Below, one piece after another: positions 1 through 8,972 of a DNA stretch of 64,000 bases. Source of the stretch: Cohnella lupini (GTDB lineage Bacteria > Bacillota > Bacilli > Paenibacillales > Paenibacillaceae); contig NZ_QRDY01000014.1 of assembly GCF_003386205.1 (NCBI RefSeq), positions 1 through 64,000 on the forward strand, given 5' to 3'. Position 1 is the first letter of the stretch. Each line of letters starts with the position of its first letter. The position numbers and the translations under genes are program-made. A model generated the notes under the pieces. That model saw only the letters and a list, made by a program, of their open reading frames with translations. It did not search any database and was not told the origin of the DNA.

Positions 1-41
1 AAAGTCTAATTCGGCGTAAAACGGTGAAAATCATAGGAATA

Positions 42-1640
42 CTAAGTGCACAATCGAATAAGAGGTGCGCTGTCCATAATACGGGGGTTTACCCGCAAGG
101 AGTAGCGGATACTATCGATCAAAGCCTCCCAGCTGGCTTCAATGACGTTCGAGGAAACTCCGACGGTACTCCAAGTATCCTTGAAGTCCGTCGACTCGAT
201 CAACACGCGCACTTTCGCCGCGGTCGCATCCTTCTCGTCCAACACCCGTACCTTATAATCCGATAAGTGCACGTCTCGGATTCCCGGATAGAATTGTACG
301 AGCGCTTTGCGAAGGGCGTTATCGAGAGCGTTTACTGGACCGTTGCCTTCAGCTACCGTATACACTTGCTCGCCGGCTACGGATATTTTCACGATGGCTT
401 CCGTAACCATCTGGCCAGCCGTTTTCTCGACCATGATCTTAAAGGAATCAACGGTGAATTCTTGCACGGAACCGCCATAAGCGTCCCTGAGAAGCAGCTC
501 AAGCGAAGCGTCCGCGCCTTCGAATTGGTATCCTTGATGCTCGAGCTCTTTGATTCGGTCGATCACCTGGCGGGATTTCATGCTTTCCGGATTTACATCG
601 AGGCCCATTTCCTGAGCTTTGGACAAAATATTGCTTTGACCGGCAAGCTCGGAGACGAGCACGCGCTGCTTGTTGCCGACGAGATGGGGCTCGATGTGCT
701 CGTACGTTTTCGAATCCTTCATGATCGCGGAGACGTGGATCCCGCCTTTATGCGCGAATGCGGCATTGCCGACGTACGGCTGGTTAACCGGCATATGTAC
801 ATTGGCGATTTCGCTGACATATCTGGCGACGCTGGTCAGCATTTTCAATTGGTCGTCGCTTACGCAACTGTAGCCCATTTTCAATTGCAACGTCGGCAAA
901 ATTGAGCAGAGATTCGCGTTGCCGCAACGTTCGCCGTATCCATTGATCGTACCTTGAATGTGACGGGCGCCTGCGGTAATCGCGGCAAGGGTATTGGCAA
1001 CGGCTAACTCGCTATCGTTATGCGTATGAATGCCGATTGGCGCATCGATTACCTTAACGACGCGGGAAACGATCTCGCTGATTTCTCCGGGAAGCGTGCC
1101 GCCGTTCGTGTCGCAGAGGACGATCCATGCGGCGCCTGCGTCTTTGGCTTTCTTCAGAGCGGCAAGCGCATATTCCGGATTGGCTTTATAGCCGTCGAAG
1201 AAGTGCTCCGCGTCGAACAAGGCTTCCATTCCGCTATTCTTCACGTAAGCTAACGATTCGTAGATCATGGCCAGGTTTTCATCCAATGTCGTCTGTAAAG
1301 CCGTGTGGACGTGGAAATCCCACGATTTGCCGACGAGCGTAGCCGCCTGCGCTCCCGATTCCGTTAAATGCTTCAAGTTGACGTCATGCTCGCAAATGCT
1401 GTTTTTCCGGCGGGTGCTCCCGAAAGCCGTAAGCTTCGCCTGAAGCTTCAATTCGCGGACGCGGCGAAAAAACTCGATGTCTTTGCTATTGCTGCCGGGA
1501 TTGCCGCCTTCGATATAATGAACGCCTAGAGCATCTAGCTTAAGGGCGATTTTGACTTTGTCCTCGGCGGTTAAGCTGATGCCCTCGCCTTGCGTGCCGT
1601 CGCGCAAAGTGGTATCGAAAATACAGAGAGGAGTTGACAT
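42..1640 (-). CDS. cimA: (R)-citramalate synthase
   Basis: Predicted to condense pyruvate and acetyl-CoA to (R)-citramalate, the first step of the threonine-independent route to isoleucine. The 532-residue length fits CimA. The N-terminus carries the DTTLRDGTQGEG signature of the DRE-TIM metallolyase barrel, GIHTHNDSELA supplies the metal-binding His pair, and a LeuA-type C-terminal regulatory domain occupies roughly residues 390-520. 2-Isopropylmalate synthase is the main alternative, but TQGEG and the overall sequence look like CimA. The start is the only good Met. AGGAGG lies at 1655-1660, an unusually long 14 bases upstream. A minus-strand TATAAT at 1682-1687 is a plausible -10 with a weak -35. 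It is divergent from dinB. Confidence 0.92.
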   Translation of the reverse strand: MSTPLCIFDTTLRDGTQGEGISLTAEDKVKIALKLDALGVHYIEGGNPGSNSKDIEFFRRVRELKLQAKLTAFGSTRRKNSICEHDVNLKHLTESGAQAATLVGKSWDFHVHTALQTTLDENLAMIYESLAYVKNSGMEALFDAEHFFDGYKANPEYALAALKKAKDAGAAWIVLCDTNGGTLPGEISEIVSRVVKVIDAPIGIHTHNDSELAVANTLAAITAGARHIQGTINGYGERCGNANLCSILPTLQLKMGYSCVSDDQLKMLTSVARYVSEIANVHMPVNQPYVGNAAFAHKGGIHVSAIMKDSKTYEHIEPHLVGNKQRVLVSELAGQSNILSKAQEMGLDVNPESMKSRQVIDRIKELEHQGYQFEGADASLELLLRDAYGGSVQEFTVDSFKIMVEKTAGQMVTEAIVKISVAGEQVYTVAEGNGPVNALDNALRKALVQFYPGIRDVHLSDYKVRVLDEKDATAAKVRVLIESTDFKDTWSTVGVSSNVIEASWEALIDSIRYSLRVNPRIMDSAPLIRLCT

Positions 1641-1723
1641 ACGTAAGCTGAATGCCTCCTTAGGTAAAAACAGGTGAAACTATTATAGCATGCCTCGCAT
1701 TAAATGTAGAGAGTGACGATCCG

Positions 1724-1753
1724 TTGCCGATGCGATCCTATCCTCTGTATAAT
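1724..1753 (+). promoter_or_regulatory. Candidate sigma-A promoter for dinB
   Basis: TTGCCG at 1724-1729 and a perfect TATAAT at 1748-1753 are separated by 18 bases. Transcription would start near 1760, just before the Shine-Dalgarno CGGAGGG at 1763-1769. This makes the in-frame ATG at 1724 an unlikely translation start, because it lies inside the -35 element. Confidence 0.55.
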
Positions 1754-1774
1754 AAGAAAGAACGGAGGGATGAC

Positions 1775-3064
1775 GTGAGCGAAGGCGCAAGCAAGGGAAG
1801 AGTCATACTTCATATCGATATGAACGCGTTCTATTGCTCCGTTCATGCCGCCGAAGAACCGGGAATTTACAAAGGGAAACCGACGGCCGTAGCGGGAAGC
1901 GTGGAGCTGCGCAAAGGGATCGTGGTGACGAGCTCCTACGAGGCGAGAGCGATGGGCGTGCGTACGGGAGTTACCGTCCGGCAAGCGCTAAGCGTCTGTC
2001 CGAATTTAATATTGATCTCTCCCGACTTCGATTTGTATCGCAAGTACAGCCGCGGATTTCTTCGGATCGCGGGTAACTATACGCCGCTCGTCGAAGCGGT
2101 CTCGATTGACGAATGCTTTCTCGATATTACGGGGAGTTCGCAATTCGGAACTCCGGTTCAGATCGCGGAGACGATCTCGAGAAGAGTCAAGGAAGAGCTT
2201 GGTTTGCCTTGCTCGATTGGAATCGCGCCGAACAAATTGCTGGCCAAGATGGCATCCGATATGCGCAAACCGGATGCGATCACGATTCTGCGGAGACGGG
2301 AAATGCCGGAATTGCTGTGGAGTAAACCTTGCCAAACCCTGTACGGAATTGGTTCGCGAACGGCGGACAAACTATTGCGGTTGAATATTCGAACGATCGG
2401 CGAGCTAGCCGCCGCGGAAGAGAAGATACTCATTGAACGATTCGGCGTATATGGCGCTTGGATGAAGCAGGCCGCTAACGGCTTGGACGACTCTCCGGTC
2501 GAGCCGCTTCACGAAGCTCCCAAGTCGATCGGACATACGACGACGCTGCCCGCGGATTTGACGGAGCGGGAACAGTATCGGAGAGTCATGCTTAATTTGG
2601 CCGATCAGACGACCCGAAGGTTACGTCATCAACATATGGTAAGCACGACCGTTCAGATTACGATTAGAGATCCGGACATGAGGACCATTACGAGATCTTC
2701 GACATTACCTATCCCCACCGATACGATTGAAGACATTTATCAGGTTGCTTGCCGGCTAATGGACGCGCACTGGAAAGAAGGGAATCCGGTCAGACTGCTG
2801 GGAATTACTTTGCAAGGATTAACGGTCAAAAAAGAGACGCCGTTGCAGCTGGATTTATTCTCCTACGAGGAGCAACCCAAGAAGGAACGACTCGTAACGG
2901 CGATGGATATATTAAGGGATAAGTACGGAGAAGGAGCGATCTTGACGGCAGGGATGTTGGGAGACGATCCATCGACTTTGATTCGCAATAAAAAGGTTAG
3001 GGGAACCTCGCTGCAGAAAGATTTTTTACGCGAAAAATCAAATGACGGTGATAACGATTATTAA
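1775..3064 (+). CDS. dinB: DNA polymerase IV (Y-family, translesion)
   Basis: Error-prone Y-family polymerase for translesion synthesis, 429 residues from the GTG at 1775. I chose this start because GGAGG at 1764-1768 is spaced six bases from it and the upstream ATG at 1724 overlaps the promoter. The palm shows HIDMNAFYCSV with catalytic Asp15, and SIDECFLDITG with Asp112 and Glu113, the second metal-binding pair. The helix-hairpin-helix region (LYGIGSRTADKL) and little-finger domain follow. Near the C-terminus QLDLF matches the beta-clamp binding motif. No obvious LexA box was noticed upstream. No terminator separates it from the ferredoxin gene, which has its own promoter-like sequence. Confidence 0.93.
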   Translation: MSEGASKGRVILHIDMNAFYCSVHAAEEPGIYKGKPTAVAGSVELRKGIVVTSSYEARAMGVRTGVTVRQALSVCPNLILISPDFDLYRKYSRGFLRIAGNYTPLVEAVSIDECFLDITGSSQFGTPVQIAETISRRVKEELGLPCSIGIAPNKLLAKMASDMRKPDAITILRRREMPELLWSKPCQTLYGIGSRTADKLLRLNIRTIGELAAAEEKILIERFGVYGAWMKQAANGLDDSPVEPLHEAPKSIGHTTTLPADLTEREQYRRVMLNLADQTTRRLRHQHMVSTTVQITIRDPDMRTITRSSTLPIPTDTIEDIYQVACRLMDAHWKEGNPVRLLGITLQGLTVKKETPLQLDLFSYEEQPKKERLVTAMDILRDKYGEGAILTAGMLGDDPSTLIRNKKVRGTSLQKDFLREKSNDGDNDY

Positions 3065-3109
3065 CTGCCGAATACTATGGTTATGAACGTGAATGAACAA
3101 TGATTTCGT

Positions 3110-3138
3110 TTGATCTTGGCAACGATTTGTATTATATT
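3110..3138 (+). promoter_or_regulatory. Candidate promoter for the ferredoxin gene
   Basis: TTGATC at 3110-3115 and TATATT at 3133-3138 are 17 bases apart. The start site would fall around 3145, giving a short leader before AGGAGGG and the ATG at 3191. A small dyad, GTAGTGGACTAC, lies in the leader around 3147-3158. Confidence 0.4.
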
Positions 3139-3187
3139 GAACAGTAGTGGACTACTATTGTACTCGACTCGGAATTTAGGAGGGTAA

Positions 3188-3427
<240 letters not shown>

Positions 3428-3444
3428 CAGATAGCGGGAGAAAA

Positions 3445-3488
3445 AAGCTCTTATCTAGGTTTCAAGACCTAGGTAAGGGCTTTTTTTG
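3445..3488 (+). terminator. Rho-independent terminator after ferredoxin
   Basis: A 15-16 bp stem (AAGCTCTTATCTAGGT against ACCTAGGTAAGGGCTT, with G-T wobbles), a six-base loop and a run of seven T. It sits 18 bases after the ferredoxin stop. Confidence 0.9.
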
Positions 3489-3611
3489 TTGCGATATTTG
3501 TGACTTACGTCATGAAAGTCATTTTTTAGACAAAATCCAACAAAAAACCTATTGCCTAATATATAATAAAGTGTAACTGGAATCATTTACATAGAGCGGG
3601 CGGGATATCCA

Positions 3612-5441
3612 TTGAAAGAGCGGATCAAAAGAATAGCCATCGTGTTGAATGCTTTACTGCTGGCAGCTGTTTATTTCATTTATCAATCTCATGCTTTGCA
3701 GAGGATAGATAACCAACTGTTCGATACTAGCATGAAGCGGGCTGCGGACCATTTGGCCGATCACAGGATCGTAGTCGTCGCAATCGACGATAATTCATTG
3801 GAGCAAATCGGCCGGTTTCCGTGGAGCCGCGATATTTACGCGCCATTTCTTGAAAACCTCAATCAAGAAGGCAACATGCCGAAAGCGATCGCGTTCGATA
3901 TTATATTCGGCGAAGAGAGCGACAATCCGGATGCCGATATGGTTTTCGCGGAAGCATTGGCCGCTTATCCGAATGTCATCCTTCCGGTCACGGGCATGAT
4001 GGGCGACGTCTTCAGCACTTCGATCGCCAAACGGGACGAGTTGATCAAAGCTCAAGCCGTCGACAAGCCTTACGACCTGTACTCCGATCTTGTCCAGCTT
4101 GCCCATATCAATCGGGTAATCAGCAAAGATAGCGTCATTCGCCAGACTTGGTTGAAGATGCAAGGACCGGACGGCGAAGTCATTCCTTCCTTAGCATGGA
4201 AGGCGGCGGAGATGGCCGGGGCGGATCTAAGCAAATACGAGAATCTTACGGATCCGAAGAAAACGGAAGAGCCGGTCGCGAAAAACACGATAACGATCGA
4301 TTATCAGCTGGAAACGGATGATTTTACGACGGTATCGTTCGTAGACGTATTAAACGGGAGCTTGCCGCCCGATCTGTTCAAGGACTCCATCGTGTTCGTC
4401 GGGTTCACGGCCGTCGGTTTGGCAAGCGACGGAGGACAGGATACCGGCGCATCCCCGATCGAGAAGAACTTCAAGCTCATGTACGCGCATGCGAATATAA
4501 CGAATCAATTATTAAAGGGTACGGTTGTCTCGTATGCTCCCAATTGGTCTGAATTAGCAATAGCCGTACTTCTGTTCGCGCTTTTCGTTTTCCTCCCATG
4601 GAGATTGAAAAATATTTATTCGATTCTTATCTTCTTAGGAATATTCGCAGGCGTATTGTATGGACAATTCGCTATTTACGAAGCTTCTACGTTACATATC
4701 AACATCGTTTATGCGTTGTTGGCGATGACGTTAGCCTATCTTGCCAACGTCTCGCTTAAATCGTATATGGACAGCGTTCAGAAAAGCTTCGTCACGCGGC
4801 AGTTCGGTCGCTACATCTCTCCCGATCTCGTTAAACAGATCGTAGCGCAAGACATCGAGATCAAGTTGGGCGGAGACTTGAAGCTGATCACTATACTTTT
4901 CCTGGATATCCGCGGGTTTACACCCCTTTCCGAGAAGCTTACGCCGCCGGAACTCGTAGACACCTTGAACACGATGTTCAATATGATTACGGAGACGACT
5001 CTTCGCAATGAAGGAACCATAGACAAGTTTATCGGAGATGCTGCTATGATTTTGTTCAATGCCCCGCTGGAAGTGGTCGAGCATGAACGGATGGCGGTAA
5101 AAACCGCATACGAAATTCAGCAAGGAATGAACAAAATCCGCGACGAGATCATGGAGAGATATCAATGCGAAGTTAACGTAGGTATCGGAATTCACACGGG
5201 TAACGTCGTCGTCGGTAATATCGGTTCCTATCTCAGGGTGGATTATACGGCCATCGGCGATAACGTGAACATTGCCGCCCGGATCGAATCCCAAACCAAG
5301 AAGGGACAAGTCCACGTCTCGGAGCAGGTGTACGAGAAAACGAAAGAAAGCTTCCGTTTCGACGAAGGCGAGGATCGCATGTTCAAAGGGAAGTCTCATC
5401 CGATTAGGGTTTACGAGGTTCTTGGACCGATTGAGCGATAG
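3612..5441 (+). CDS. CHASE2-domain adenylate cyclase (class III), membrane sensor
   Basis: Receptor-type nucleotide cyclase of 609 residues. An N-terminal membrane helix (about 9-27) precedes an extracytoplasmic CHASE2 domain (about 30-310). Three membrane helices follow (about 316-337, 342-360, 364-385), then a cytoplasmic class III cyclase domain (about 415-600). The catalytic set looks complete: metal aspartates Asp432 (FLDIRGF) and Asp476 (IGDA), adenine-selecting Lys472 and Asp544, and transition-state Asn553 and Arg557 (NVNIAAR). ATP-to-cAMP activity is therefore expected, although cAMP signalling is uncommon in Firmicutes. Translation probably starts at the TTG at 3612 behind a GGGCGGGAT stretch. 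The next gene downstream encodes a FecR-domain protein, a recurrent CHASE2 neighbour. Confidence 0.9.
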   Translation: MKERIKRIAIVLNALLLAAVYFIYQSHALQRIDNQLFDTSMKRAADHLADHRIVVVAIDDNSLEQIGRFPWSRDIYAPFLENLNQEGNMPKAIAFDIIFGEESDNPDADMVFAEALAAYPNVILPVTGMMGDVFSTSIAKRDELIKAQAVDKPYDLYSDLVQLAHINRVISKDSVIRQTWLKMQGPDGEVIPSLAWKAAEMAGADLSKYENLTDPKKTEEPVAKNTITIDYQLETDDFTTVSFVDVLNGSLPPDLFKDSIVFVGFTAVGLASDGGQDTGASPIEKNFKLMYAHANITNQLLKGTVVSYAPNWSELAIAVLLFALFVFLPWRLKNIYSILIFLGIFAGVLYGQFAIYEASTLHINIVYALLAMTLAYLANVSLKSYMDSVQKSFVTRQFGRYISPDLVKQIVAQDIEIKLGGDLKLITILFLDIRGFTPLSEKLTPPELVDTLNTMFNMITETTLRNEGTIDKFIGDAAMILFNAPLEVVEHERMAVKTAYEIQQGMNKIRDEIMERYQCEVNVGIGIHTGNVVVGNIGSYLRVDYTAIGDNVNIAARIESQTKKGQVHVSEQVYEKTKESFRFDEGEDRMFKGKSHPIRVYEVLGPIER

Positions 5442-5800
5442 GAAGGTAGTTCCTCGGAGGGGAATAAGCGAAACCCCTGGTATTAGTGGGTCCCCCCCGG
5501 AGAGTGAATCAAGGTAAGTAGAATGGTAATCATCATTATTCAAGCGAATGAGCCAATTTGAAAGCAAAGTAGGATGAAGAATATTGCTATGAATCGCATT
5601 TTTGAAAGGAGTAGAACAAAATTAGACCAATAGTAATGAAATACATCCTTATGCCTCTGATTATTTGAATTTGATTCATAAGTACATTGAAACACATCGC
5701 TATTGCATAGGTATGAAGCTCATCCAAGATTACTCCTGTTAGCTACATAAGTAGTAACCACACCATTCTATTAAAGTTCTGAACAAGGGAGATTACCAAA
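5442..5800 (+). other. Gap between cyclase and FecR genes
   Basis: I see no gene and no riboswitch I can name in these 359 bases. There is a weak AGGGG/CCCCT dyad at about 5457-5478 with no T-run. The FecR gene has its own Shine-Dalgarno-like AAGGGAGA shortly before 5801. Whether the two genes are cotranscribed cannot be decided from the sequence. Confidence 0.4.
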
Positions 5801-8800
5801 ATGATAAGAAGATTTACGTTAAATTTGATCGTTGCATTACTAGTGGTCTTGCCTTTGCTTGGCGTGCTTGCACATGAAACATCCGCCGCATCGTCGCGCG
5901 TGGCCGTTATCAAGGAATTGAAGGGGACCGTCAAGGTAAAGAAATCCGGAGGCTCCAAAGAATTCACGGCCTTCACGAAAATGAGCCTGAACGAAGGGGA
6001 TATTCTAGCTGTCGGTGCCGGCGGATCGGCTGTCCTTCAGTTCGCGAACGGAGAATCGGAAGACGACACGATGGCCGTGTCGGCGAATACGACATTGACG
6101 TTCTCCAAGTTGTCGGACAGCAAGGGTACGACAACCAAAGTCAGCATGCTTAACGGTTCCGTTTGGTCGAGCGTGAAGTCGATCAAGAACGCGGAAGACG
6201 AGTTTACGCTCGAGACTCCGACGGCGATCATGGGCGTTCGCGGAACGAATCTAGCGGTAACCGTCGATCCGGCTACGGGCAATACGAAGATGGGGATCGC
6301 ATCGGGGGTCGGCAAAGTCCTTCCTAAGAACGATAATTGCGTAACGGACAAAGAAGTCACCTTGTACCCAAGTCAACAAATATCGCTAGCCGATTCGGTG
6401 GAAGGCTGCGGGAGCAAGGACGAAGCTCAGGATGACGTCACGGTTATCGACATCGAAGAGCTTTTCAAAAACGCATCACAGAGCGTAATCGAGCAAATTA
6501 TTAAATCGAAAGAATCGATAGACAAAGAGAACGAAGAATACCTTAAGAAACAAAAGGAGCTTATCGACCAAGAGGACGATGAAGGGGTACTCAAAACGCA
6601 AGATGAATTGGATAGAGTTAGAGAAAACCTAGAAAATCTGGTCGGAAACATCGTTAACAAAGCGATCGAGCAGAACAAAGTAGAAAAAGACAAGCTGCAA
6701 AAGCTCATAGATGAAGAGAACAAAACGCTGACCAAAAAGCTAGAGCTGGACAAAGTGAAAGAGCAACAATTAACCGAAACGGAAAAACAGAAACTAGAAA
6801 CGATTAAGAAGCTCGAGAAAGAAAAAGCCGATAAATTAGCGAAGGAAAAGGCGCAAGAAGAGTTACTACGAAAGCAACAGGAGTTAATGCTGAAATTAAT
6901 CGAAGAAAAGAAGAAAATATTAGAAGCAAATAAAAAAGCACTTGAAGAAGCTGCCAAGAAATCGATGGAAGAGTATGAAAAGCAGCTTTCGGAAGTAGAA
7001 AAAACAAAGTTCAAGGAAGATAAGAAAAATCGGGACGAGGAAATCAAACAGCAAACGGCAACTCCTAGCGCTAGCGTGGGGACGGGGGGGGCGAATCCTG
7101 GTTCTAGTCCTAGCGAAACAGTGAGTCCTAGCCCTTCCGAGACGGTAAGTCCGGACCCTAGCGAAACGGTGAGTCCTAGCCCTTCCGAGACGGTAAGTCC
7201 GGACCCTAGCGAAACGGTGAGCCCTAGCCCTTCCGAGACGGTAAGTCCGAACCCTAGCGAAACGGTAAGTCCGGATCCAAGCGAGACGGAGAGTCCGGAT
7301 CCAAGTGAAAGTGAAGATCCAACTTCGACTGAGGCTGAGCTGTCTTACGTGGGCTTTTTTTACTATGATATTGAATACTGGGCGCAATTGGAAATGCCAT
7401 TTACTTTTATAAGTTCTAAAACATTTTACACAGGAAGCGCACCAGCTGAACTCGATTCTATAGGGTTAAAATTATTAACTGTAAATGAAGATTCAGTAGT
7501 TTCTGTATCGGTAAATGACCAAGAGTCTGAATATAGTGAATCGGATGATATATATTATATTCCTCTAAGAAGCGAACATAATACTATTAAAATTCATGTA
7601 TCGGCACCGGATGAAAGTGAGAAGGTTTACGAATTCAACATTAATTTGGAAATTCCGGATTTTGGATTAATTGAGCCGTTTCAGCTTCTAAGCAATTCAA
7701 ATCTTAATAGCCTTCCGTTAAAACTAAGCCATAGAGAAGATGGGACATATCTTGCGCAATCATCTGTGTCGGAAACCGTGGAACTAATAATCGGTTATCA
7801 ATTAGATGATTTATTTGAGAATATTGAAGTGATTATCGACGAACAGCCACTATCGCAATATCCATATTATTTACCTTCGACTGAAGGAACACATGAAATT
7901 TCGATCAATGTTATTGATAATAGATTCGAAAATTCGGTGCTCTATACGTATCGTTTAGAATACTTACGTTCAAATTTACCTTACGGGTTTCTTAGTTGGG
8001 ATATTGATGGCTCTCAGACTCCTAATGCTGTAGAAGGTACGAATCGATACTACGTTATTAACCATAACAGTACTTCCGAGTTAAATCTCGAAGTTGATCA
8101 AGGTAAGGTTACTGGCGGTTCGTATAGAGTAGGCTCGGGATCTTATTTACCTTTATCTGGTGATATTAGTTTATCGACTTCTTCTATATACAATGATGTT
8201 TATATTAAGTTGACGTTAATGGATGGAACGGAGATCGACTACCAACTGATTCTCGAAGGGGAAAGTCCGGTCCCGTCGACTGCTCCATTAAGCGCAGCAG
8301 AAATATATGTTAACGACGAATCATTAAGTGCGATTGACGCGGGCAACGATACGTTTGTTATATATTCTCCTGATTCTGAAAGCTCCGTGTACGTACATTC
8401 TGATTATGGTTATGGCGGTGATTTCATTATCGAATCAGATGCTGCTAATTCTAATGTGTACTATGACTATGATTCCGTGGATTCATATCATCTCTCAGGT
8501 AATACTTACGACAGTGTATTAAAATATAAAATAATGGTATTCAATCCAGTTCATGATGTTAATGTTGCTAGGGAATATTCATTACTAGTTTACAGGGGAG
8601 ACATCCCAAACACATTGAAGGTTTCGGATTTTCAAGCTCATGATTATGAAGGAGTACCGATTACCGTTAATCCGGATGATCCATCCAATCCGTTATCGTT
8701 TAACGCTGTTGTTTACGACAGCCCATCCATAAGGATTGAACCTATATTGAATGAAGTTTCTTCTGTAATTCAAGTTTTTTATGTTGTTGAAGGGGTGGAA

Positions 8801-8950
8801 ATTCCAATAGAGGATATCGAAGGACTTGGACTTTATGAATTAAATCTAGACTCAGAAGATTTAAATCTATTCAGAGTTCACGTAAGGGATGAGAACGGAT
8901 TGGTAATAAAATACGAGTTACTTGTAACTAAAGAAACGACATCAGCTTAA
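5801..8950 (+). CDS. Secreted FecR-domain protein with coiled coil, SPxPSETV repeats and beta-sandwich tail
   Basis: Large exported protein, 1,049 residues. A signal peptide (about 1-30, ending ETSAAS) precedes a FecR domain (about 35-200) with the typical FTLETPTAIMGVRGTNLAV core. Residues about 225-420 form a long, highly charged coiled coil rich in Lys and Glu. Residues 436-507 are an 8-residue Ser/Pro tandem repeat. The last 540 residues look like several beta-sandwich domains of the cadherin-like kind, but the family is not certain. The C-terminal half is clearly AT-richer than the N-terminal half, suggesting a chimera. FecR domains in Gram-positives are not the siderophore anti-sigma proteins; here an envelope scaffold or sensor role beside the CHASE2 cyclase is an inference. 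Confidence 0.8.
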   Translation: MIRRFTLNLIVALLVVLPLLGVLAHETSAASSRVAVIKELKGTVKVKKSGGSKEFTAFTKMSLNEGDILAVGAGGSAVLQFANGESEDDTMAVSANTTLTFSKLSDSKGTTTKVSMLNGSVWSSVKSIKNAEDEFTLETPTAIMGVRGTNLAVTVDPATGNTKMGIASGVGKVLPKNDNCVTDKEVTLYPSQQISLADSVEGCGSKDEAQDDVTVIDIEELFKNASQSVIEQIIKSKESIDKENEEYLKKQKELIDQEDDEGVLKTQDELDRVRENLENLVGNIVNKAIEQNKVEKDKLQKLIDEENKTLTKKLELDKVKEQQLTETEKQKLETIKKLEKEKADKLAKEKAQEELLRKQQELMLKLIEEKKKILEANKKALEEAAKKSMEEYEKQLSEVEKTKFKEDKKNRDEEIKQQTATPSASVGTGGANPGSSPSETVSPSPSETVSPDPSETVSPSPSETVSPDPSETVSPSPSETVSPNPSETVSPDPSETESPDPSESEDPTSTEAELSYVGFFYYDIEYWAQLEMPFTFISSKTFYTGSAPAELDSIGLKLLTVNEDSVVSVSVNDQESEYSESDDIYYIPLRSEHNTIKIHVSAPDESEKVYEFNINLEIPDFGLIEPFQLLSNSNLNSLPLKLSHREDGTYLAQSSVSETVELIIGYQLDDLFENIEVIIDEQPLSQYPYYLPSTEGTHEISINVIDNRFENSVLYTYRLEYLRSNLPYGFLSWDIDGSQTPNAVEGTNRYYVINHNSTSELNLEVDQGKVTGGSYRVGSGSYLPLSGDISLSTSSIYNDVYIKLTLMDGTEIDYQLILEGESPVPSTAPLSAAEIYVNDESLSAIDAGNDTFVIYSPDSESSVYVHSDYGYGGDFIIESDAANSNVYYDYDSVDSYHLSGNTYDSVLKYKIMVFNPVHDVNVAREYSLLVYRGDIPNTLKVSDFQAHDYEGVPITVNPDDPSNPLSFNAVVYDSPSIRIEPILNEVSSVIQVFYVVEGVEIPIEDIEGLGLYELNLDSEDLNLFRVHVRDENGLVIKYELLVTKETTSA
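7106..7320 (+). repeat. 24-bp tandem repeats coding for SPxPSETV
   Basis: About nine in-frame 24-base units encode an 8-residue Ser/Pro/Glu/Thr/Val repeat whose third residue is Ser, Asp or Asn. Alternating units give a 48-base higher-order period. Such low-complexity linkers usually extend a domain away from the membrane and vary in copy number. Confidence 0.9.
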
Positions 8951-8972
8951 AATTCAAAGGGAGTTAACCAAG

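Noticed and set aside
3490-3611. Riboswitch before the CHASE2 cyclase
   Set aside because: The short leader is AT-rich and shows no aptamer motif I recognise.
6427-7047. Long minus-strand frame of 206 codons
   Set aside because: It is the antisense of the Lys/Glu-rich coiled coil, giving a Ser/Phe-rich artefact.
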